Shown: positions 36,530 to 46,245, counted from the stretch's first letter. The stretch: DNA of 64,000 nt from CAWBOY01 sp963790585 (GCA_963790585.1 CAWBOY010000003.1:434001-498000), one strand, 5' to 3'. Translations and numbers: made by a program. The notes: a model not told the origin generated them from the sequence alone.

Positions 36530-37690
36530 TCATATCTGGCGCAGATCACGAAGCGCTGCCACGAGTTGCTCGATGTCGGCGTTCGTATGTCCTGCCGTCA
36601 AACTGATTCGCAACCGCGACGTGCCTTCCGCCACCGACGGCGGACGAATCGCGGGAACGAGCAAGCCGCGCTCTTGTAGCTTTCGCGATAACAAAACGGC
36701 CTTGGTTGGATCGCCGACAATAACAGGAACGATCTGGCATTGTGACGGTCCGACATCAAGGCCCAACTCACGCAGTTCCGTGCGACAGCCCTCGGCTTTG
36801 GCCAGCAGTTTCATTCCACGATGGGGCTTTTCTTGAACGAGCCGAACAGCCCGCCGTGCGGCGGCGGCGCTCGGCGGCGCGAGTGCCGTGGAGAAAATGT
36901 ACGGCCGCGCGCGATTAACGAGCCAATCGATAAACGTCGCGGCGCCGACGACGAAGCCGCCTTGGGAACCGAGGGCCTTGCTTAATGTGCCCATTTTTAT
37001 GAGCCGCGGCGAAGTAGCATTGGAGATGCATTCGCTCAGTCCGCGGCCGCATTTGCCCAGCACACCAGTTGCGTGAGCTTCGTCGAGCAGAAGCATAGCG
37101 TCGAAGCGTTCCGCTACGTCGAGCAGTTCCGCCAGCGGCGCGAAGTCGCCGTCCATGCTGAAGACGCTATCGCTGACGATTAGTCGCCTTCGAGCCGATT
37201 TCGTTTGAGACAGCAATTCGATCAAGTGAGCGACGTCCGAATGGCGGTAGACAGATACATCAGCGCGAGAAAGCCGGCAGCCATCAATCAGGCTGGCGTG
37301 ATTCCACGCATCGCTGAAGATGACGTCGCCTTGGCCGACCAGCGTCGACAGAAGCGTAAGGTTAGCCACGTAACCGCTGCTGAAAACAAGCGCTGCCTCG
37401 CTCCCTTCCCATGCGGCCAAATCGCGTTCGAGCTTTTGCAACGGCGGAGTGAGACCTGAGACCAGCGGCGAAGCGCCGGCGCCACAGCCGAAACGTCGGG
37501 CGGCGCGCTGGGCTGCTTGGGCTAGACGAGGGTCCGAGGCAAAATCGAGATAGTCGTTGGAGGCGAAATTGATCAAACGAACGCCAGCCACTCTGACATG
37601 GGCACCTTGTCCCGAGAGGAGTTTTCGGCGCTGGCGATAAAGACCGCGACGGCGGAGGTCGCCAAGGTCGTCGTGCATCCAGGGGAACAT
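36530..37690 (-). CDS. bioF: 8-amino-7-oxononanoate synthase
   Basis: 386 residues, complete. It is an alpha-oxoamine synthase of fold-type I with PLP: 'INFASNDYLDFASDPRL' at the N-terminus, 'LVFSSGYVANLTLLS', 'LLLDEAHATGVLGKCGRG' (Asp and His binding the cofactor) and the Schiff-base Lys in 'KMGTLSKALGSQGGF'. It condenses pimeloyl-thioester with alanine in biotin synthesis. BioB is 3.5 kb away on the same strand, separated by mqnE and a glycerate kinase gene, so the biotin genes are not one operon here. BioF must be separated from close relatives (Kbl, HemA, SPT) mainly by context and length; the biotin role is likely. Confidence 0.87.
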   Translation of the reverse strand: MFPWMHDDLGDLRRRGLYRQRRKLLSGQGAHVRVAGVRLINFASNDYLDFASDPRLAQAAQRAARRFGCGAGASPLVSGLTPPLQKLERDLAAWEGSEAALVFSSGYVANLTLLSTLVGQGDVIFSDAWNHASLIDGCRLSRADVSVYRHSDVAHLIELLSQTKSARRRLIVSDSVFSMDGDFAPLAELLDVAERFDAMLLLDEAHATGVLGKCGRGLSECISNATSPRLIKMGTLSKALGSQGGFVVGAATFIDWLVNRARPYIFSTALAPPSAAAARRAVRLVQEKPHRGMKLLAKAEGCRTELRELGLDVGPSQCQIVPVIVGDPTKAVLLSRKLQERGLLVPAIRPPSVAEGTSRLRISLTAGHTNADIEQLVAALRDLRQI

Positions 37691-37739
37691 GCGAAGCGCT
37701 CGTGACGAGGTGGGAGCATTTTCAAAGAAAACATTCGTT

Positions 37740-37754
37740 TAGAACATTGTTCTA
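37740..37754. promoter_or_regulatory. 15-bp perfect palindrome upstream of bioF
   Basis: TAGAACATTGTTCTA is a perfect dyad (7-bp arms around one base) 50 bases upstream of the bioF start. Its GAAC-N3-GTTC core has the shape of repressor operators such as the BioQ boxes of actinobacteria, and also loosely recalls SOS boxes, which have N4 instead. An operator for bioF is an inference. Confidence 0.4.
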
Positions 37755-38060
37755 GGTCCTCTGGGGAACAGAGGCTCTTTGGCGGATTCCATGACAGCGA
37801 TAAGAACGCATTCTAGGCAAAACGGGTATGGCAGGCACTATGTGGCCTTGGAGATGTCCTCGTCGAAGGTCAAGGTCGGCTCGAGAGTTTCTTGCCCGCG
37901 GAAGTAACCCGCGCTCGCTTACCGGGTCGCGGCTAACTGTTGCGGGTCTGTTAAGGAAAGCTCTTGGGCTGCGGTTATCTTGCCGGCAACCTTGAACTCG
38001 AGTTGCATCACCCTAAGACAGTAGCAAGACGCCCGCTCGCGGCAGTAGGAGAACGATTTT
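37755..38060. other. Gap between divergent bioF and mqnE, with a half copy of repeat G
   Basis: The promoters of both genes should lie in this stretch. Around 37903-37935 there is ACCCGCGCTCGCTTACCGGG followed by TCGCGGCTAA, which matches the right arm of repeat G (41152-41179 and 60989-61016). No partner arm is seen. Confidence 0.5.
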
Positions 38061-39194
38061 ATGACTGAACTCGATGATAAAACGCGCCTGGCTGTGATCC
38101 GCGAGAAAGTGGAAGCGGGCCAACGACTCTCCTTCGATGAAGGCGTGTTCCTTGATGAGAAAGCAGACCTGTTTTCTCTCGGCGAATTGGCCAACATCGT
38201 CCGCGAGCGCAAGAACGGTAACGCGGCCTATTACAACGTCAACGAACATCTCAATCCGACCAACGTCTGCGTCTATCGTTGCACCTTTTGTGCTTTTCGG
38301 GCCGATCTGAAGAGTCCGAAGGGCTACGTGATGTCGGATGAGCAAATTCTCGAACGCGCTGCCGAGGCGGACAAACGCGGCGCGACGGAGTTGCACATCG
38401 TCGGCGGGCTGCACCATCAGTTGCCCTATGAGTGGTATTTGAACATCGTCCGAATCATTCACCAGGCGTATCCGCGACTGCATCTGAAGGCGTACACGGC
38501 GGTGGAATGGGATTGGTTTGCCCGGCTCACGGGGCGAACAACGCGCGATCTCCTGGCCGAGTTCAAAGAAGCAGGTCTCGGAAGTCTGCCGGGCGGCGGG
38601 GCGGAGATCTTTCATCCGGAAGTGCGCGATCAGATTTGCGAGCACAAGGCCGATGCGTCCGAATGGTTCCGCGTCCATCGCGAGGCCCACGAACTCGGTC
38701 TGCGATCGAACGCGACGATGCTCTATGGGCATATCGAGAAAGCCCGCCATCGGATCGATCATCTGATCCGTCTGCGCGAGCTGCAGGACGAGACTGGTGG
38801 TTTTCAAACATTTATCCCGCTGGCATTTCACCCCGACAATACCAAGCTGTCGCACATCAAAAAGCCATCGGGAATGATGGACCTTCGGACAATGGCCGTC
38901 AGCCGACTGATGCTCGATAACTTCGCGCATATCAAGGCCTACTGGGTGATGCTCGGCATCAAGACGGCTCAGGTGTCGCTCAGCTACGGGGCGGATGACC
39001 TTGATGGCACGGTGGTGCATGAGAAGATTTATCACGACGCTGGTTCCGATTCGCCGCAGGAGCTGTGTGTGGCCGAGATTCGCCGGCTGATTCAGGAAGC
39101 CGGCCGCGAGCCGATCGAGCGCGATACGCTTTATCGAGAGGTGATTCGCAAGAACGATGCATGGCAGACGGGGCGATCCCTGCAGATGGTGTAA
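38061..39194 (+). CDS. mqnE: Aminofutalosine synthase MqnE
   Basis: 377 residues, complete, with a GGAG ribosome-binding site. It is a radical SAM enzyme: the iron-sulfur cluster motif CxxxCxxC is in 'NVCVYRCTFCAF' near residue 75, followed by the MqnE/CofH-type 'ATELHIVGGLHHQLPYEWY' and 'GLGSLPGGGAEIF'. 'FIPLAFHPDNTKLSHIKKPSG' supports MqnE rather than CofH or MqnC. It couples an enolpyruvyl benzoate to SAM-derived adenosine in the futalosine route to menaquinone. An MqnD-like gene is at 11064; MqnA, MqnB and MqnC are not in the window. Confidence 0.92.
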   Translation: MTELDDKTRLAVIREKVEAGQRLSFDEGVFLDEKADLFSLGELANIVRERKNGNAAYYNVNEHLNPTNVCVYRCTFCAFRADLKSPKGYVMSDEQILERAAEADKRGATELHIVGGLHHQLPYEWYLNIVRIIHQAYPRLHLKAYTAVEWDWFARLTGRTTRDLLAEFKEAGLGSLPGGGAEIFHPEVRDQICEHKADASEWFRVHREAHELGLRSNATMLYGHIEKARHRIDHLIRLRELQDETGGFQTFIPLAFHPDNTKLSHIKKPSGMMDLRTMAVSRLMLDNFAHIKAYWVMLGIKTAQVSLSYGADDLDGTVVHEKIYHDAGSDSPQELCVAEIRRLIQEAGREPIERDTLYREVIRKNDAWQTGRSLQMV

Positions 39195-39695
39195 GGAAAC
39201 GAAAAAACCCGCGCCGGGGGAAGGCGCGGGTCGGGGGAGAAACGGAGATCGCGACAAAGGGGTCGGAGCGGCAAGGGTCGGTTCGCCGCCCCGACCAACT
39301 GCTATGACCCAAGCCGGGGGAAAGCTCGGGGCAAAATCTTGGCGAGGGGCGGGGGAGCCGTCGCCAAGTGTAAGCCAATTTCACCTATGGTGCCGCCCGG
39401 ATTCATCGGCATCGACAAATCCGGGCGTCTACCATGCCTCTTGGGCAGTTCCGTGCCCAAGCCTCTTCTGTCCAGCCCCAACCAGTTCCGGTGGCAGGGT
39501 TTGCTGCTGACAGGATTTAATAAAGCAAGCCACGTGCCAATAAAATAAATTAGATTCGTTTATTTCCACAAGCTATTGGTGGATAGGGAGTAACGATTTT
39601 TCATCAGCCGAAAAGTCACGCGGAAGGGGCGTAGAACGCCCAGAAATAGTTACAATTTTCGCTTCAATTCTTGGTAAGAATTGCCGATTGTGCCT
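39195..39695. other. Gene-free gap between convergent genes
   Basis: Contains the intrinsic terminator at 39201-39231 near its left end. The remaining about 460 bp hold no repeat arms or coding sequence that I can support; the right part is AT-rich compared with its neighbours. Confidence 0.5.
39201..39231 (-). terminator. Intrinsic terminator
   Basis: ACCCGCGCC at 39207-39215 pairs with GGCGCGGGT at 39223-39231, and on the minus strand the hairpin is followed by six T residues. It therefore fits transcripts from the glycerate kinase gene, 465 bases upstream on that strand, and its hairpin may also slow readthrough from mqnE, which ends 13 bases before it. Confidence 0.65.
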
Positions 39696-41084
39696 CTAAT
39701 TGAGAAGAATTACACGCACATCCATGACGTTGGTACCGGTCAGTCCCGTTTTGAGAAGGTGGCCAGTCGCCTCGAAGAAGTGATAGGCATCGTGGCGGCT
39801 TAGGAAATCTACGATAGATAGGCTGAGTTTGTCGGCTAGACGTAGCGTAGTCGCATCGGCTATCGCGCCAGCGGCGTCGGTTGGGCCGTCCTCGCCGTCG
39901 GTTCCGCCGGAGAGGATCGTCAGGCCGACGAGTTCCCCTGGGCCGAACTTTTGAAGCAACGCCAGCACGAGTTCTTGATTTCGACCGCCTTTGCCATGTC
40001 CCGGTGGGAGCGTGACTGTTGTTTCGCCGCCGGACAAGAGACAGAGGGGCGGTGCGAATAGTTGGTTGCCGCCGTGGCGAATCGAGCGGACGGCAGCGGC
40101 CAGGAATTCGGCTAACTCGCTCGTGTCACCATCCATAAACGATCGAAGAGTAAAAACGCGATAGCCTAGAGTCATCGCATGGGCCTCGGCTGCCGCGAGG
40201 GCGTGGGCATTGTTCCCGATGATGACATTGTGGACTTCAGAAGGAAGGGTTTTCAGCGTCTCAGGGTGCTGGCCTGCTTGACCGTTCTTCAGGAACTCGA
40301 GTACGGAGGGCGGGGTCTTGTCGATCAGTTTGTAATGCTTGAGTACGGCCACGGCATCGGCAAAGGTGGTTGGATCGGCGGCAGTCGGGCCGGAGGCGAT
40401 GACGTCGAGGGGATCGCCGACTACGTCAGAGAGGATCAGGCTGAAAAGTTCGCTGCCACGAAAGGCCCGGGCCAAACCGCCGCCCTTGTAGCGCGACAAA
40501 TGCTTGCGGACGCAATTCATCTCGTTGATGCTCGCGCCACAGGAATGCAGCAGGCGGGTTACCTGTTGTTTGGCTTCAAGGGAAGTCTCAAAGACTGGGG
40601 CCGGCAAGAGTGCGGAGCCACCACCGGAGATAAGACAGAGACCCACGTCGTTCTTTCCCGCGCTCTCCGCCAAGTGGAGTTGGGCGGCGGTACCTGATAC
40701 GCCCTCCGCAGTCGGAAAATTCGTTCCCGCTGGCCGCGCGGCGTGAAGTCGAAGCGTTTGGAGAGGCCTTACCGACTCGGCCGGCACGTTGATAACGCCG
40801 CTGACGCGATCCAGTCGGTCGGCGAGGGCTGCCTCAACTCCCGCCGCCATCGCCGCGCCCGCTTTTCCACCGCCGAAAACGAGGATGCGCTCGGCAGAGA
40901 GAACCGCTTTCCGAATCGACGAATTTGCGTGAGAGAGCGCCGCGCGCGTTAGCTCAAAAGGGTCGACAGCGCGAACGCCCGCGTCCCAGATGGCTCGAGC
41001 TTGCTCTCGTGGCGCAGCGGGCAAGAATGGGACTCCGAAACGAAGCGAAGCGAGCTTTTTCGTCTTGGCGATCGGGAGCGTCAA
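39696..41084 (-). CDS. Glycerate 2-kinase (MOFRL family)
   Basis: Up to 462 residues. Two domains: an N-terminal DUF4147 Rossmann-like part ('ILVFGGGKAGAAMAAGVEAAL', 'VGLCLISGGGSALL', 'ILSDVVGDPLDVIASGPTAAD') and the C-terminal MOFRL part ('CLLSGGETTVTLPPGHGKGGRNQELVLALL', 'LSGGTDGEDGPTDAAGA'). Such kinases phosphorylate D-glycerate to 2-phosphoglycerate. The far-upstream start is a TTG at 41084, and the first about 18 codons run through sequence resembling a repeat arm, so the true start is probably a little downstream, for example the TTG at 41024. Confidence 0.88.
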   Translation of the reverse strand: MTLPIAKTKKLASLRFGVPFLPAAPREQARAIWDAGVRAVDPFELTRAALSHANSSIRKAVLSAERILVFGGGKAGAAMAAGVEAALADRLDRVSGVINVPAESVRPLQTLRLHAARPAGTNFPTAEGVSGTAAQLHLAESAGKNDVGLCLISGGGSALLPAPVFETSLEAKQQVTRLLHSCGASINEMNCVRKHLSRYKGGGLARAFRGSELFSLILSDVVGDPLDVIASGPTAADPTTFADAVAVLKHYKLIDKTPPSVLEFLKNGQAGQHPETLKTLPSEVHNVIIGNNAHALAAAEAHAMTLGYRVFTLRSFMDGDTSELAEFLAAAVRSIRHGGNQLFAPPLCLLSGGETTVTLPPGHGKGGRNQELVLALLQKFGPGELVGLTILSGGTDGEDGPTDAAGAIADATTLRLADKLSLSIVDFLSRHDAYHFFEATGHLLKTGLTGTNVMDVRVILLN

Positions 41085-41102
41085 CTCGACTGGAGGGCAT
41101 TC

Positions 41103-41179
41103 GTTTAGCCGCGACCCGAAGGGGAGCGCTATCCGATAGCGCTATTAACCTGCGCTCGCCCACTGGCTCGCGGCCAAAC
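41103..41179. repeat. Palindromic repeat G, copy 1
   Basis: GTTTAGCCGCGACCCG... at 41103-41129 pairs imperfectly with 41152-41179 (ending GGCTCGCGGCCAAAC). A smaller hairpin (AGCGCTATCCGATAGCGCT) fills the middle. Copy 2 is at 60887-61016. Confidence 0.7.
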
Positions 41180-41235
41180 ATTTCTGAAAAAGGGTCGCGC
41201 TCTTGAAGAGGCTCCCCGCTCGCCGGGTGAGATTA

Positions 41236-42301
41236 CTACGACACCACCAGCGGCAGTGCCCAAGTTCCACGGCTCGCTGTCTCCGCACTCGGCACGGCAA
41301 TCGTCGGATCGACATCGCCGACGCGATCGTCTTGCCAGGCTAATTCCAAATCTTCGATCATTTGCAAATCTTCGTGATTGGGTCGGCCGGCCGTGGCAAG
41401 GTAATTGCCGATCAGACCGCTTGTGGCCCCGACGTAGAAGATCCAGCTTTGCAGGTCGCGCAGGTTCTTTTCGCGGCCACCGGCCACCTTGAGGTCCTGA
41501 CGCGGCAAGATCAGGCGCATGACGGCGACGATCTTGAGAATCTCCATCGGTCGAAGCCGCGGCACGTTTTCCAACGGTGTGCCCGGAATCGGGAAGAGGA
41601 AATTGAGGGGTATAACGCTTGGATTCAGTTCTTTAAGACTGAAGGCCAAGCTGATGCGGTCCTCAACCGTTTCGCCCATGCCGAAGATGCAGCCGCAACA
41701 GGTTTCCAGACCGACTTTCTGTGCGAGCCGGACGGTGTCGACTCGCTCCTGCCAGGTATGCGTTGTCACGATCTCTGGATAGAACTCGCGGGAGGTTTCA
41801 AGATTATGATTGATGCGGCGGACGCCGGCGTTTTTGAGGTCGAGTGCCTGGTCTTCCGTGAGCGTGCCGAGCGTGGCGCAGTGGCAGATGCCATCCACTT
41901 CCTTCATGGCGTGGACGGCTTCCATGATTTTGGGCCATTCGCGCTTGTTCGGGCCACGGCCGCTGTTGACTATGCCAAAGGCGCTGGCACCGTTGTCACG
42001 AGCATCTTTGCAAGCCTTGGATACTTCGGAAGCATCCATCATGGCGTGAGGCGTGATATCGGTATCGAAGTGGCGCTCTGGCGCAGAACTTACAGTCCTC
42101 GCCGCAATTGCCGAATTTCGTTGGTAAAATGCTACAGAAGGTAACCTTGTTGCCATGAAAATGGCGGCGAACCTTATGGGCTGCATAAAAGAGATCGTAA
42201 ATCTCTTCGCCCTGGATCAAAAAGAGTTGGCGGGCTTCGTCGCGGCTTATTTCCTCGCCGGCGATGACGCGACGGCTCAGAGCGATAGGATCGACCGGCA
42301 T
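41236..42301 (-). CDS. bioB: Biotin synthase, frameshifted
   Basis: Starts at the ATG at 42301. The N-terminal part has 'NKVTFCSILPTKFGNCGEDCKFCA', containing the radical SAM CxxxCxxC; the protein then continues one frame over from about 42080 with 'RHFDTDITPHAMMDASEVSKACK' and runs normally to 41236, including 'NHNLETSREFYPEIV' and 'GCIFGMGETVEDRI'. About 354 residues once one extra base is ignored, matching biotin synthases. It inserts sulfur into dethiobiotin. All cluster ligands are present, which speaks for a sequence error. The small gene at 42329 ends 27 bases upstream and may share the transcript. Confidence 0.9.
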
Positions 42302-42328
42302 AATGATTCTCCACGGCACGATTGGCCG

Positions 42329-42547
42329 TCAACCTTTGCGGCTCGGCATACAAATAATGCTAAGAACGGCAGCAGCGTAAATGAGAGAGACGACGGCAGG
42401 CAGCGTTATGTCGCGGCCGGTGGCATTGCCACCGAAAACGGTCGGGTCGGGAGTCTGCGCTCCTGCCGGAGCGGGCTGGGCATTGGTTGAAGGAGCAACG
42501 CCGCCGAGCAGGACGAGTGCCAAGAGGCCGATTCGCAGGTATTTCAT
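42329..42547 (-). CDS. Small secreted or membrane protein
   Basis: 72 residues starting at the ATG at 42547: a signal peptide ('IGLLALVLLGGVAPSTNAQ'), a short Pro/Gly-rich stretch, and a C-terminal hydrophobic segment ('AVVSLIYAAAVLSIICM') ending in 'PSRKG'. It would be a small single-span envelope protein. No family recognised. It is flanked by the membrane protein gene and bioB on the same strand. Confidence 0.6.
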   Translation of the reverse strand: MKYLRIGLLALVLLGGVAPSTNAQPAPAGAQTPDPTVFGGNATGRDITLPAVVSLIYAAAVLSIICMPSRKG

Positions 42548-42579
42548 GATGTCGTACCGTGAGTGCGAAAAGTCGAATA

Positions 42580-43277
42580 TCAGCCTGCTTGCCGACGGCG
42601 ATTGCGGCCCCACCAACCGTGAGAGGAAGAGTCGTGGCGACGCGAATCGCCATCCTCGTAACCATCAGCTTCGTATTCGTGCCGATAACGATCGCGCTTG
42701 CATCTGCGCCACGGCTACGAACGAGATATTGAAATAAGATACCGATGATGGTCATGACCGCACAGCCCCAATTGACCAAAGGCCCGTTTTGCCCGACCCA
42801 GCCGATGACGTCAAAGGTAATGAACTTGGAAGTGAGGCTTATGCCCGAGTAAACGAGTAGCAAGGTGCCCAATCCGCTTGCCAGGACAGTGACCCAAACG
42901 CGAAAGAGAAGGACGCCGATCAGACCACCGGCCAGGAAACAGGCCAACGGCTCGTTCCAATTAGGCGCGACCAGACGCGCGATGTACCACGTCAGAAGTC
43001 CGATGCCAATGAAAGAGAGGATACGGATAAGGGACAGCGCCAGGGCCCCCGCCGCGATCGCCAGCAGCAACCCGGCGACGAGCGGCTGCATGCCATATTC
43101 CGTACCATGATAAAGGCCGTAAACACCTGTGAGGAGGGTGGTTAGCAAAACCATCCAGAAGCGATGTGTTCGCCCGCCTAGGACCCAGAGCAAGAGGCCG
43201 CATGCGAAAAACGTAGCAAGCACGGGCGTGCCCAGCAAGCGTGCTTTCTGCAAAATGTCGGGTGAGACGAGCTCCAT
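42580..43277 (-). CDS. Multi-spanning membrane protein, probably frameshifted at its end
   Basis: From the ATG at 43277 the protein has six to seven hydrophobic segments ('LATFFACGLLLWVLGG', 'FWMVLLTTLLTGVYGLY', 'LVAGLLLAIAAGALALSLI', 'FLAGGLIGVLLFRVWVTVLAS') up to 'IIGILFQYLV'. The uncorrected frame then continues through the next gene with unlikely sequence. Another frame gives a hydrophilic tail ('RYRHEYEADGYEDGDSRRHD') ending at a stop at 42580-42582, 32 bases before the next start, which fits much better. I therefore infer a shift near 42710. It resembles TM2/DUF4203-type membrane proteins only by topology; function unknown. Confidence 0.6.
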
Positions 43278-43398
43278 CGGCCAGGCCTCTGCCACAAGGA
43301 AGGACAGCGAGGAAACACGCGGTTTCAAGATCTATTATACACCTCGCCCAGTCAAGACGCGTCTTAAATTAGACCCGGGCTCGCACGGCTCCTTCGCT

Positions 43399-45039
43399 CT
43401 ATTTCCCCGCTCCCATTTCGCGCCGGTAGAGCGGCAGATGCCGATAGTAAACCTCGAGCGTCAGCAGCGACAGCGCGGTTGCCATGATTCGCCCGCCGCT
43501 GTTGGCGGTGTCGAAGCCCTCTTTGTCCCAACTGCCACGCTGGGCGGGAATCGTGTTGCCGAGGTCCATCTTGGCTAGCAACGTGTCGCGAATGCCTTTC
43601 GATTCGCCACGGCCTTCGTTCCAGATTTTCCAGTTGTCGCCGCCCATGTGGTGCATGACCTGGGTGGCGTAATACTCGTAGTAAAGGTTTTTCGTCGTAT
43701 TCGGCGGCGAGGCTCGGAGGATTTGCGTGCCCTTCAAAAGTTCGGGGTTCAACGGCGTCGCGCCGAGATACTGGGCACAGAGCATTCCGACGGCGGTCAT
43801 CGACGCGGATTCGCCGCCGTCGGGCAGATAGCAATAACCGCCGGTGTGCTTGCGGCCGCCATCTTTAACCTCGCACGATTTGAGGAAGAACTCGGCCTTC
43901 TTCATGGTCGCTTCCTTGACGCTCAGCCCGGACATCTGGCCGCTTTTAAGGGCCATGATCTGCCAGCCGGTTACCGACAGATCGCCGGCCTCGCCGGGCG
44001 AATAGCGCCAGCCGCCGCCGGACTTGTCCTGGGAGGCGTCGATGTAGTCGATACCGCGTTGGGCCGAGACCTTCAATTTTTGGTCCGAGGTCATCGCATA
44101 GGCTTCGCACATGGCGATGGTGGCGATGCCGTGGGCGTACATGCCGTCACCGAAATAACCACTGCTCGCGTCTTGCTTCCGTATGAGATAATTGAGACCG
44201 CCTTTTACGGAATTGGCGTAATCCGTCTCAGACGTTTTCGAGGGGCGCGTTGATTGGCCCGCGGCCTGGAAAGCGAGCAATACCAGACCGGTAGCGGCGA
44301 TATCGTTCTTCCGGCTGGACATGCCAGTGCAATTGTCGGTAAAGACTTTGCCGACCGGGAAAAGCTTTTCGCGGGCGTGGCGGTTGAATTCGTGCAGCGA
44401 CCAATGGCCGTCGCCGGCCTGATGGTGACCGAGAAATTTCAGGCCTGCCGCTACCGATGCTTCCGACTGGGCGTTGCCGCCATATTCCTGAAGCAGCTTT
44501 TGCCGAGTCGAGCCGGTTCGGCCGCCGAAGCCGCCCGCCTGATAGGCCCCGCCCATGCCGCCGATCGTGCCGATGCCTAGTCCTTTGCCGTCATCCGAGA
44601 TCAGCGGCGATAGACCTGTTCCCATATTGGCCCCTGGCGGGGCTCCAATGTTGCGGGGTGGGGCTTCTAAGGCATTGTCGATGCCCGGCGTTTCGTTCAA
44701 TTTGACAACGCCTGGAACACTGATATTGGCCAGGAGATCGACATTGTAATTCACTTTTTTTTCCGGATCGGTGCCGAACGTGTCGTCGGTCAAGTCGAGC
44801 TTGTCATCGACGTTGTCGCGGTCGGTATCCGCTGGCTTATCGCCAAACGCCGATGGCTTCGCCTCGGCCCCGCCCATGCTGAATTGCATGATGAGCATGA
44901 TGAACGCGACGTGCATGGCGACGCTAATTACGCTGGCCACGCCGACCCAGAAATAATCGATCGAGGTCAGCGACGCGAGCGGCACCGGCGCGACGATGAC
45001 GTTGCGGCGTGTGTCGGGTTCTTGCGGTGCGGTGGACAT
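43399..45039 (-). CDS. Prenyltransferase/squalene-cyclase-like repeat protein
   Basis: 546 residues with one N-terminal membrane segment ('FWVGVASVISVAMHVAFIMLIMQF'), a Gly/Asp-rich linker of about 140 residues, and an alpha-alpha toroid region of terpenoid-cyclase type: repeats such as 'GGLNYLIRKQDASSGYFG', 'RGIDYIDASQDKSGGGWRYSPGE' and 'SVTGWQIMALKSG' form QW-like units. There is no DxDD cyclase motif, so it is not expected to be an enzyme of sterol/hopanoid synthesis. In planctomycetes such proteins commonly lie beside ExbB/ExbD genes, as here, suggesting a membrane-anchored partner of the energy-transducing complex. Confidence 0.8.
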   Translation of the reverse strand: MSTAPQEPDTRRNVIVAPVPLASLTSIDYFWVGVASVISVAMHVAFIMLIMQFSMGGAEAKPSAFGDKPADTDRDNVDDKLDLTDDTFGTDPEKKVNYNVDLLANISVPGVVKLNETPGIDNALEAPPRNIGAPPGANMGTGLSPLISDDGKGLGIGTIGGMGGAYQAGGFGGRTGSTRQKLLQEYGGNAQSEASVAAGLKFLGHHQAGDGHWSLHEFNRHAREKLFPVGKVFTDNCTGMSSRKNDIAATGLVLLAFQAAGQSTRPSKTSETDYANSVKGGLNYLIRKQDASSGYFGDGMYAHGIATIAMCEAYAMTSDQKLKVSAQRGIDYIDASQDKSGGGWRYSPGEAGDLSVTGWQIMALKSGQMSGLSVKEATMKKAEFFLKSCEVKDGGRKHTGGYCYLPDGGESASMTAVGMLCAQYLGATPLNPELLKGTQILRASPPNTTKNLYYEYYATQVMHHMGGDNWKIWNEGRGESKGIRDTLLAKMDLGNTIPAQRGSWDKEGFDTANSGGRIMATALSLLTLEVYYRHLPLYRREMGAGK

Positions 45040-45102
45040 GGGGGTCGATCCTTGGGGCGATTCGAATCCAAAACCCCCGGCAAGCCGGGGGCTAAATAAA
45101 GC

Positions 45103-46245
45103 TCAGGGCTCACTTGGCGGCGGCACAAAGTCGGTGCGCCGCGCGGCCGCGAGCCGACGCTGAACCGCGCGGTCGCTCGCGTGAAACCAAAACGAGACGA
45201 CGACAACGGCGCCGACAAGCCCGACCAGCGTCCAGAGGAAGATCGGCAATAACTCGCGGGCCCAATTGGGCGCTTCCTCGGGAGTGGCGATCTCCTCAGG
45301 CTCCGACAGCAGACGCACGGTCCGCCCCATCAGCAAGGGGCAGTCGCGCGTCGGATTGCCCTTCTCACTTGAAGTATACCGCAACAACTTGTAATACGTG
45401 CCGGCGAAATCGACGCCGACATCCATCTTTTCGCTCGGCGCCAGACCGGGCGGCAGCCCGGTAAACAAAACGCAAACCGGTGTATTGCCCATTAGCTTGG
45501 TATCGAAGATCCAACCCTCGTAGACGTCCGTGAGAGCCACGGTTTCGCGGAGTGCCGCCGGCGCATTGTAGCGGCGCAGCAGTCGCATCTGGCCCGAAAT
45601 CCGAAAGACTTTGTCGCGGCAAGCACTTGGATCGGTGAGAGCCCGAGTCCGGTCGAGTTCCCGCGCGACCAGGCGGAAGGCGTCGTCCGAGGTTTGATAC
45701 GCGTTCCGCAACATTGTCAGATAAGCGGACTGTTCGAGCTGGTCGTCATCTTTCAAGCGCGGGATGGGGCGGCGATCGCGGATGCGCATCAGCAACAAGG
45801 GATCGAGAGTTTTAACCTCGTTAATGTTCGCTATTTGCCAATAATTCAAGGCATTGTTCTGACCGGCCTGCAACATTCCCAATGTTGTAAACATCGGCTG
45901 TTCCGAGTTCGTGCCCAGGGAAATTAATGTCGCCACTCGCGCCGCTGCCTTTTCGGGGCCGCACAAAGTTTCCCACGGGGTCAACTTCCAAAGGCCGAGC
46001 TGATCGCCTGCCATAGATAGGGCAAGAGAGTTGTACGAAGCAAAGCCCGCATTCGCCGGGAGAATGACCATTGCCGTCGCACAAAGGGCGCGGTCTTCGT
46101 CGTCGTTCAATTCACGGAGTGGAGGTGGATTTTGCGCCGATGCCGGACTGGATGTGAGGAAACTCAGCGAAACGAAAACGAACGACGAGGATACGAACAG
46201 GCACACAATCCTTCTTGCGATTCGATATTGGTGAAAGCGATACAT
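45103..46245 (-). CDS. Membrane-anchored protein in the ExbB/ExbD operon
   Basis: 380 residues with an N-terminal signal peptide ('LSFLTSSPASAQ') and a C-terminal membrane segment ('LLPIFLWTLVGLVGAVVVVSFWF') followed by a basic tail. The extracytoplasmic part includes 'LCATAMVILPANAGFASYNSLAL' and 'LLRYTSSEKGNPTRDCPLLMGRTVRLL'; no known domain. Adjacent genes on both sides belong to the same operon, so it may be part of the ExbBD-type complex. It ends 63 bases before the repeat-protein gene. Confidence 0.65.
   Translation of the reverse strand: MYRFHQYRIARRIVCLFVSSSFVFVSLSFLTSSPASAQNPPPLRELNDDEDRALCATAMVILPANAGFASYNSLALSMAGDQLGLWKLTPWETLCGPEKAAARVATLISLGTNSEQPMFTTLGMLQAGQNNALNYWQIANINEVKTLDPLLLMRIRDRRPIPRLKDDDQLEQSAYLTMLRNAYQTSDDAFRLVARELDRTRALTDPSACRDKVFRISGQMRLLRRYNAPAALRETVALTDVYEGWIFDTKLMGNTPVCVLFTGLPPGLAPSEKMDVGVDFAGTYYKLLRYTSSEKGNPTRDCPLLMGRTVRLLSEPEEIATPEEAPNWARELLPIFLWTLVGLVGAVVVVSFWFHASDRAVQRRLAAARRTDFVPPPSEP

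Noticed and set aside
37740..37754. LexA/SOS box upstream of bioF
   Set aside because: The spacing is GAAC-N3-GTTC rather than the N4 of Gram-positive SOS boxes, and the gene has no repair role.
42360..42580. C-terminal extension of the membrane protein through the small secreted gene
   Set aside because: The sequence is Arg/Cys/Pro-rich and unlike a real tail, while the small gene in the other frame has a clean signal peptide.
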